Shown: piece after piece, positions 14,361-18,511 of the stretch
Layout of the letters: every line of letters begins with the position of its first letter
Numbering within the stretch: the first letter of the stretch is position 1
Source of the DNA: RGDT01 sp964630925
GTDB lineage: Bacteria > Planctomycetota > Planctomycetia > Gemmatales > Gemmataceae
Assembly: GCA_964630925.1 (NCBI GenBank)
Contig: CAZVZK010000186.1
Location: 1 to 18,511, forward strand
DNA: 18,511 nt
Direction of reading: 5' to 3'
Notes under the pieces: generated by a model
Told to the model about the DNA's origin: nothing
Databases searched by the model: none
The model's input: only the letters and a program-made list of their open reading frames with translations
Position numbers and translations under genes: made by a program

Positions 14361-15731
14361 ATGCACGCCCTCATCCTCCTCGCCGCGCTGCACGCGGCCC
14401 CGCACGCCGACTCGCTCCTCTCGCCCGCCCAGCGGGCCGCACTGGAGCGACACGCCGACTGCGCCGACCGCGCCTCCCTCGCCCTCCTCCACGCCGGCCC
14501 CGCCGGCGCCGCCGAGATCCTCGAAGCCGCCGTCGCCGTCGAACGCCAGGTCCACGGCCTCGTCCGCTCAGGCAGGCTCGTCCTCCTCCTCGGCGTCGCC
14601 CACCAGCGCGCCCGCGCCGGCGAGCTGGCGAAGGCCGCCCCCGCCCACGCCGAACGCCTCGCCGCCCTCGAACGCTACTACGGCCCGCACGACTGGCGGA
14701 CCATCAACTCACGCTGGGACGTGTACACCGCCCGCCTCATGGAGAAGCACCCCGAGAAGCGCCAGCGCTGGTACGAGGCCCGCACGCAACGCCACCAGGT
14801 CGGCCAGCTCATCGAGGCCGGCAACGCCCGCGCCGCCATCCCCGTCGCCGAGGCCCAGCTCAAGGTCATGCGCGAGACGGTCGGCGCCGGCCACCCCGAC
14901 ACCCTCGAAGCCATGAACCGCCTCGCCGTCGCCCGGATCGAGGCCGGCGAGGACGCCTCCGCCCTGCTCACCGACTCGCTCCGCAAACGCAAGGAGACAC
15001 TCGGCCCCGTCCACCCGGAGTACGCCGAGGCCCTGCACAACTTCGGCTGGATCTACCTCAAGAAAGGCGACGCCGACAAGGCCCTTTCCCTCTTCCGCGA
15101 GTCCCTCGCCCTCACCCGCGCCGCCCTCGGCCACGACTGTAGCCTCGTCATCTACCGCCTCGACAGCCTGGCCCACGCCCACCTCAAGAAGGGCGACGAC
15201 GCCGAGGCCACCCGCCTGCTCACCGAGGCCGTCGCCCTGCTGGAGCGTTACCCCGATCTCTCGCCCATCTCGCAGATACGGACGCGCAACAACCTCGCCT
15301 CCATCCACGACCGCAAGGGCGACCACCGCGCCGCCCTGCCGATCATGCGCCGCGTCGCCGAGATCGCCCGCAAGCAGGTGGGCACCGCCCACCCCGACTA
15401 CCTGCTGGCGATCCACAACCTCGGCGCCGTCCTGCACCACCTCGGCGAACACCGCGAGGCCCTCACCCTCGGCGAGGAGTCGCTCTCACTCCGCCGCAAG
15501 CTCCTCGGGCCGAACCACCCCCAGTGCGCCCTCACCCTGATCGGCATCGCCAAGTGCCACCTCGGCCTCAAGGACCTCACTGCCGCCCGCGCCCGTATCG
15601 AGGAGTCACTGAATATCGGCGACTCGCCCGAGGCCCTGACCGTGCTGGCCGACGTCCACGAGCGTCAGGGCGACAGGGCGAAGGCCGACGAGCTGCGCAA
15701 GAAGGCGGCCACGCTCAGGAAGGCACCGTGA
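14361..15731 (+). CDS. TPR-repeat protein (paralogue 2, kinesin-light-chain-like repeats)
   Basis: This 456-residue protein begins MHALILLAALHAAPHAD, a probable short signal peptide, with SD AGGAG 8 bases upstream. ATG 14361 is preferred to the in-frame ATG 14283, which would overlap the previous gene by 38 bases and has no hydrophobic start. At least four TPR units of the ~42-residue kinesin-light-chain/TPR_12 type occur from ~175 onward. Each has the LGxxHPxyaxaLxNlgxxyxxxGdxxxAlxlxxesLxlrr pattern, for example HPEYAEALHNFGWIYLKKGD (from 218) and HPDYLLAIHNLGAVLHHLGEH. These mediate protein-protein contacts. It lies 40 bp after its paralogue and its last 17 bp overlap the converging SDR gene. 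Possible periplasmic scaffold; partner unknown. Confidence 0.82.
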   Translation: MHALILLAALHAAPHADSLLSPAQRAALERHADCADRASLALLHAGPAGAAEILEAAVAVERQVHGLVRSGRLVLLLGVAHQRARAGELAKAAPAHAERLAALERYYGPHDWRTINSRWDVYTARLMEKHPEKRQRWYEARTQRHQVGQLIEAGNARAAIPVAEAQLKVMRETVGAGHPDTLEAMNRLAVARIEAGEDASALLTDSLRKRKETLGPVHPEYAEALHNFGWIYLKKGDADKALSLFRESLALTRAALGHDCSLVIYRLDSLAHAHLKKGDDAEATRLLTEAVALLERYPDLSPISQIRTRNNLASIHDRKGDHRAALPIMRRVAEIARKQVGTAHPDYLLAIHNLGAVLHHLGEHREALTLGEESLSLRRKLLGPNHPQCALTLIGIAKCHLGLKDLTAARARIEESLNIGDSPEALTVLADVHERQGDRAKADELRKKAATLRKAP

Positions 15732-16383
15732 GCTGCTTGCCGTTGTCCTTCCGCCCCAGCCCCAGCAGGAACGGCACCGCCTTCTCGACCCACTTCTCCG
15801 GCGAGGGGTAGCCGCCGGCGCTATCGCCCCAGGCGCCGCGCAGCATGTCGGTGTCGATGATCCCCGGATTCAGCGGCACCGCCGCCAACCCACGCGGCAG
15901 CTCCTGCGCCAGCGCCAGCGTCATCCCCTCGACGGCGTACTTGCTCGCGCAGTACGGCGCCACCGTCGGCGACGTGGACCGGCCCCAGCCGCTGCTGAAG
16001 TTCACGATCACCCCGCTCCCGCGCTCGATCATCGCCGGCACGAAAGCCCGGATCACGTACGCCACGCCCTTGACGTTCACGTCGATGAGCCGCCCCACCT
16101 CGTCGGCCCCGATCTCCCACAGGGGCCGCGTCTCATTCATCACGGCGGCGTTATTCAGCAGCAGATCCGGCGGCCCGTGCTTCTTCAACACGTCCGCCGC
16201 CCACGCATCGACGGCCGCGGCGTCGGCGACATCGACGGCGGCGAAGTCACCGGACGGCACCAGCCCGCGTATCTCCTCCGGCCGACGCCCGCAGCCGATG
16301 ACGGCGTGCCCGAGGGCGGCGAACTTGACGGCCATCGCGCGGCCCAGACCGCGTGTCGCCCCGGTGATGACGATGCGTTTCAT
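15715..16383 (-). CDS. Short-chain dehydrogenase/reductase (SDR)
   Basis: This 222-residue NAD(P)-dependent oxidoreductase has classical SDR motifs: cofactor loop TGATRGLG (7-14), NNAA (77-80), Asn103 in DVNVKG, catalytic Ser131 (NFSSGWG), and Tyr144 and Lys148 in YCASK. NPG (172-174) follows. Arg33-Arg34 after the second strand (GCGRRPEE) would favour NADP(H), by family analogy. The substrate is unknown. ATG 16383 directly follows the repeat copy 2, whose GGGGTGAGGTAG end forms the SD about 8 bases before the start. It is the last gene of the minus-strand group led by the DUF1080 gene. Its stop region overlaps the converging TPR gene by 17 bp with no terminator visible. Confidence 0.9.
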   Translation of the reverse strand: MKRIVITGATRGLGRAMAVKFAALGHAVIGCGRRPEEIRGLVPSGDFAAVDVADAAAVDAWAADVLKKHGPPDLLLNNAAVMNETRPLWEIGADEVGRLIDVNVKGVAYVIRAFVPAMIERGSGVIVNFSSGWGRSTSPTVAPYCASKYAVEGMTLALAQELPRGLAAVPLNPGIIDTDMLRGAWGDSAGGYPSPEKWVEKAVPFLLGLGRKDNGKQLTVPS

Positions 16384-16387
16384 GATG

Positions 16388-16613
16388 CTACCTCACCCCC
16401 TAACCCCCTCTCCGCTTCGGAGAGGGGGGATCGTCAGATCATCGCCTGCGCGGTGGGAAAGTATGCGCCTCCCCTGAATCGCTTCGCCCAACAAGTGGGA
16501 AGTACACGGCCCCGCCGGAGAGGCGATGCTCTTGCGATCCCCCCTCTCCGCCATTGGGGGTCTGGGGGCGTCTCGCCCCCAACTCGCAGCGCGGGGGTTA
16601 GGGGGTGAGGTAG
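16388..16613 (-). repeat. MITE-like palindromic intercistronic repeat, copy 2
   Basis: This 226-bp element has perfect 21-bp terminal inverted repeats (16388-16408 and 16593-16613, sequence beginning CTACCTCACCCCCTAACCC). Internal hairpins CCCTCTCCG/CGGAGAGGG and GGGGGCG/CGCCCCC lie near its ends. It is homologous to copy 1 (7270-7498); both read in the direction of the surrounding genes. It lies 3 bp after the dehydrogenase stop (16617) and 4 bp before the SDR start codon (16383). Its end (GGTGAGGTAG on the minus strand) provides the SDR ribosome-binding site. The central 22 bp 16474-16495 match 7393-7414 in the same absolute orientation (20/22), opposite to the flanks. No transposase is present. 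Confidence 0.82.
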
Positions 16614-16616
16614 TCG

Positions 16617-17591
16617 TCAATACCACTCCGCCTTGTCCACCACGTTCATCAGCGCCTCGCCGCGCACGAACCGCCTGATATTCTCCAGCAGCACCCCCAG
16701 ATGCCGCCCCGCGATGCACGTCGCGTACCCGGCGACGTGCGGCGTGAGGATCACCTTCTCGCCCATCCCCCACAACGGCGATGTCGCCGGCAGAGGCTCC
16801 GTCTCGAACACGTCCAGCGCCGCCCCCGCGATCTCGCCCGCCTCCAGCGCCGCGACGAGGTCGTCGAGCACCACGATGGCCCCGCGCCCGATGTTCACCA
16901 GCACCGCCGAACGCTTCATTTGCCTGATCATCGCTCGGCCGAACAGCCGCTCCGTGCGCGGCGTGTGCGGCGCCGCGATCACCACGAAATCGCTCGCCCC
17001 CAGCAGACGCGGCAGCTCCTCCACCGGCCACACGCCCTCGCCACGCTGTACCGGATCGACGGCCACGACGGTCATCCCGAACGCCCGCGCCCGCGCCGCG
17101 ATCTCCCGGCCGATCTGCCCGTACCCCACGACCCCCAGCGTCGCCCCCGCCAGCGTCTCGTGCGCCAGGTCGATGTCATTCACCACGCCCGGCCCGGTGG
17201 CGAACGACACGCGCCCGCCCTCGCCGCCGACGGGCGACCACTCGCCACGCGCCTGTTGCAACACGTACCGATGCAGGTTGCGCGTGAAGCAGATGAGGTA
17301 GCCCATGACCTGTTCGGCGATCACGTCGCCGAACAGCCCGCGCATGTTCGTCAGCACGCACGGGTGCGCCGCCAGCTCGGGGAACAGGTAGTGCTCCAGG
17401 CTCGCCGTCGGCGCCTGCACCCAGCGCAGCCTCTTCGCCGACGCCAGCAACGCCGGCGTCATCTTGCCGAAGAAGGCGTCGGCCTCCTCCATGCGCGCCA
17501 CGTCGCCGTTATCGACGGCCATCGGCCCCGCCGCCGCCACGATCTTCTCCAGCCGCTCCGGCTCGACGGCGGGGTGGATCACCAGCCTCAC
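16617..17591 (-). CDS. D-2-hydroxyacid dehydrogenase, NAD-binding
   Basis: This 324-residue protein oxidises D-2-hydroxy acids or reduces 2-oxo acids with NAD(P)H. It has the Rossmann motif GYGQIG (156-161) in LAGATLGVVGYGQIGREIAARARAFGM, followed by VVAVDP. The catalytic triad is Arg236 (NIGRGAIV), Glu265 (VFETEP) and His285 (LTPHVAG). The N-terminal substrate domain includes RLRWVQAPTASLEHYL and LTNMRGLFGDVIAEQVMGYLI, as in the GhrA/phosphoglycerate-dehydrogenase-like group. The exact substrate is unknown. The start codon is GTG in a GTGA overlap with the stop of the DUF1080 gene, with SD GGAG upstream, so the two are translationally coupled. Repeat copy 2 begins 3 bp after its stop. Confidence 0.92.
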   Translation of the reverse strand: MRLVIHPAVEPERLEKIVAAAGPMAVDNGDVARMEEADAFFGKMTPALLASAKRLRWVQAPTASLEHYLFPELAAHPCVLTNMRGLFGDVIAEQVMGYLICFTRNLHRYVLQQARGEWSPVGGEGGRVSFATGPGVVNDIDLAHETLAGATLGVVGYGQIGREIAARARAFGMTVVAVDPVQRGEGVWPVEELPRLLGASDFVVIAAPHTPRTERLFGRAMIRQMKRSAVLVNIGRGAIVVLDDLVAALEAGEIAGAALDVFETEPLPATSPLWGMGEKVILTPHVAGYATCIAGRHLGVLLENIRRFVRGEALMNVVDKAEWY

Positions 17592-18319
17592 GGCTCCGAC
17601 CTCTTGAGCGGCCTGTACTCCACCTTCTTGAACGTCATCACCGAGCCGGGGTCGTGCCCCTGCAGCGCGAAGTGCCCCTTGGTGTGCGTCTTGTACGGGT
17701 CCTTGAAGTCCACCGTCTGCTTGCCGTTGACCTTGATCACGATCCGGTCCCCGACGGCGATCACCTCCTGCACGAAGAACTCATCCGGCTTGTGCGGCGC
17801 CGTGTCCATCACGCAGATGTCCTTGCGGTGCATCCCCAGCTTCGTCCGGTAGTCGGGGTACAGGCTCCCCGTGCGGATCTTGTCGGAGTGCGTCGCGTTG
17901 ATCTGCGCCTCGTAGCCGCGCGGGAAGCCGCCCTCGAACTTCGTCCGGAAGTACTGCCCGCTGTTGCCCCTGTCGTTGATCTTCGCCTCGACGCGGTAAT
18001 GGAAGTCCTCCGCCTCCAGCGTCGTGAAGATGTGCGACGCCAGCCCGCCGCCCACGATCATCCCGTCCTTGATCTGCCACAGCGTGACCTTCTTGCCCCT
18101 CTTCGTCTCGCCGACGAACGCGATCACCTTGCCGTCGGCGTTCTTCTCCCCGCTGACGCCCTTGAAGTCGCCGCTCGGCGGGTCGGGGATCTTCCACCCC
18201 GTGAAGTCCTTGCCGTTGAACAGCGGCACCCAGCCTTCATCCTTCTTGTCCTCGGCGGGCGCCGACGGCAGGAGGACGGCGAGGGACAGCGCCAGGGCGA
18301 GCACAATGCGGAGAAGCAT
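17588..18319 (-). CDS. Secreted DUF1080 (3-keto-disaccharide hydrolase domain) protein
   Basis: This 243-residue protein has a signal peptide (MLLRIVLALALSLAVLLPSAPA, cut before Glu-Asp) and one DUF1080 domain. The domain begins with the signature GWVPLFNGKDFTGWK (29-43). It continues with WQIKDGMIVGGG, DFHYRVEAKINDRGNSGQYFRT and the C-terminal GHFALQGHDPGSVMTFKKVEYRPL. The fold is a concanavalin-like beta-sandwich; the family is annotated as 3-keto-disaccharide hydrolase-like and is very abundant in Planctomycetota. It probably acts on a carbohydrate outside the cytoplasm. ATG 18319 begins the signal peptide and has GGAG upstream; the frame is open to 18406 through repeat sequence, which I rejected. 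The first gene of a minus-strand operon with a hydroxyacid dehydrogenase and an SDR. Confidence 0.92.
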   Translation of the reverse strand: MLLRIVLALALSLAVLLPSAPAEDKKDEGWVPLFNGKDFTGWKIPDPPSGDFKGVSGEKNADGKVIAFVGETKRGKKVTLWQIKDGMIVGGGLASHIFTTLEAEDFHYRVEAKINDRGNSGQYFRTKFEGGFPRGYEAQINATHSDKIRTGSLYPDYRTKLGMHRKDICVMDTAPHKPDEFFVQEVIAVGDRIVIKVNGKQTVDFKDPYKTHTKGHFALQGHDPGSVMTFKKVEYRPLKRSEP

Positions 18320-18342
18320 GAAGGGACTCCAGGTGCGCGGAC

Positions 18343-18458
18343 GCCCACCCCTGAAGAGGTGGGCTACAAACCAAAGCCCCCTCGAAGGGGGCTGAAAGCC
18401 AGTCAACGCCCGTCTTAGGCCCCTTCAGGGGCCTTCTGCTCGTAGCCCACCCCTTCAG
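18343..18458. repeat. Multi-hairpin palindromic repeat
   Basis: The outer ends CTGAAGAGGTGGGCTA (18351-18366) and TAGCCCACCCCTTCAG (18443-18458) are inverted repeats matching at 15 of 16 bases. Between or beside them lie three local hairpins: GCCCACCCCT-GAAG-AGGTGGGC (18343-18364), AGCCCCCT-CGA-AGGGGGCT (18375-18393) and AGGCCCCT-TC-AGGGGCCT (18417-18434). It is upstream of the DUF1080 gene and may overlap its promoter region. It has no coding content and resembles an interspersed palindromic repeat. The remaining 53 bases to the window edge show no supportable feature. Confidence 0.75.
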
Positions 18459-18511
18459 AGTCTATTGCAAGGGGAGGGTTAAGTTGTTGGTAATGAAGGA
18501 GTTCGCGTCCC

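Noticed and set aside
18343..18458. Possible CRISPR-like array because of repeated short hairpins
   Set aside because: The hairpins differ in sequence, there are no regular spacers, and no cas genes are near.
18465..18511. Possible promoter and ATG start (18493) of a gene leaving the right edge
   Set aside because: Only a few codons remain, the G-rich run is too far from the ATG for a convincing SD, and the -35/-10 spacing does not fit.

Overview
The window is very GC-rich, with strong C/G bias at third codon positions. It carries several protein families that are expanded in Planctomycetota: a secreted DUF1080 protein, two DUF4058 proteins, an N-terminal GRFxPGNxGGPGNPFA segment, TPR proteins and a cysteine-less thioredoxin-fold protein. 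Together with abundant palindromic interspersed repeats and very short signal peptides, this points to a planctomycete, most likely Gemmataceae. That assignment is inferred from gene content; no rRNA or other marker gene is present.

Layout. (1) 1-1608, minus strand: the N-terminal part of a hypothetical protein that runs off the left edge, and a peptidoglycan-binding/M15-type peptidase. (2) 1757-9911, plus strand: a tripartite efflux block. A TolC-like outer-membrane factor, an RND pump and a lipoprotein membrane-fusion protein are interleaved with two paralogous DUF4058 genes and followed by a DUF3293 gene. (3) 9923-10028: a large inverted repeat between converging gene blocks. (4) 10033-11553, minus strand: a GNAT acetyltransferase followed 3 bp later by a thioredoxin-fold protein that has lost its CxxC. 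(5) 11733-15731, plus strand: a GT-C/ArnT-like membrane glycosyltransferase overlapping (ATGA) a TPR protein, then a second, paralogous TPR protein. (6) 15715-18319, minus strand: a DUF1080 protein, a D-2-hydroxyacid dehydrogenase (GTGA overlap) and an SDR oxidoreductase, transcribed in that order.

Working picture. The TolC, RND and membrane-fusion genes can form a complete inner-membrane to outer-membrane export machine; its substrate cannot be read from the sequence, and no regulator is encoded alongside. The DUF4058 genes look like small cassettes inserted behind the TolC and fusion-protein genes, each with a similar leader. The DUF1080/dehydrogenase/SDR cluster suggests oxidative handling of a sugar or hydroxy acid.

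The most striking non-coding feature is a MITE-like palindromic element of about 226-229 bp present twice (7270-7498 and 16388-16613). Each copy sits exactly between two co-directional genes, in the same orientation relative to transcription. In both cases its GGGGGTGAGGT end supplies the Shine-Dalgarno and/or start-codon sequence of the downstream gene, and an internal block is flipped between the two copies. Three further, unrelated palindromic repeats occur at 9923-10028, 11598-11677 and 18343-18458. I found no tRNA, rRNA, CRISPR array or transposase.
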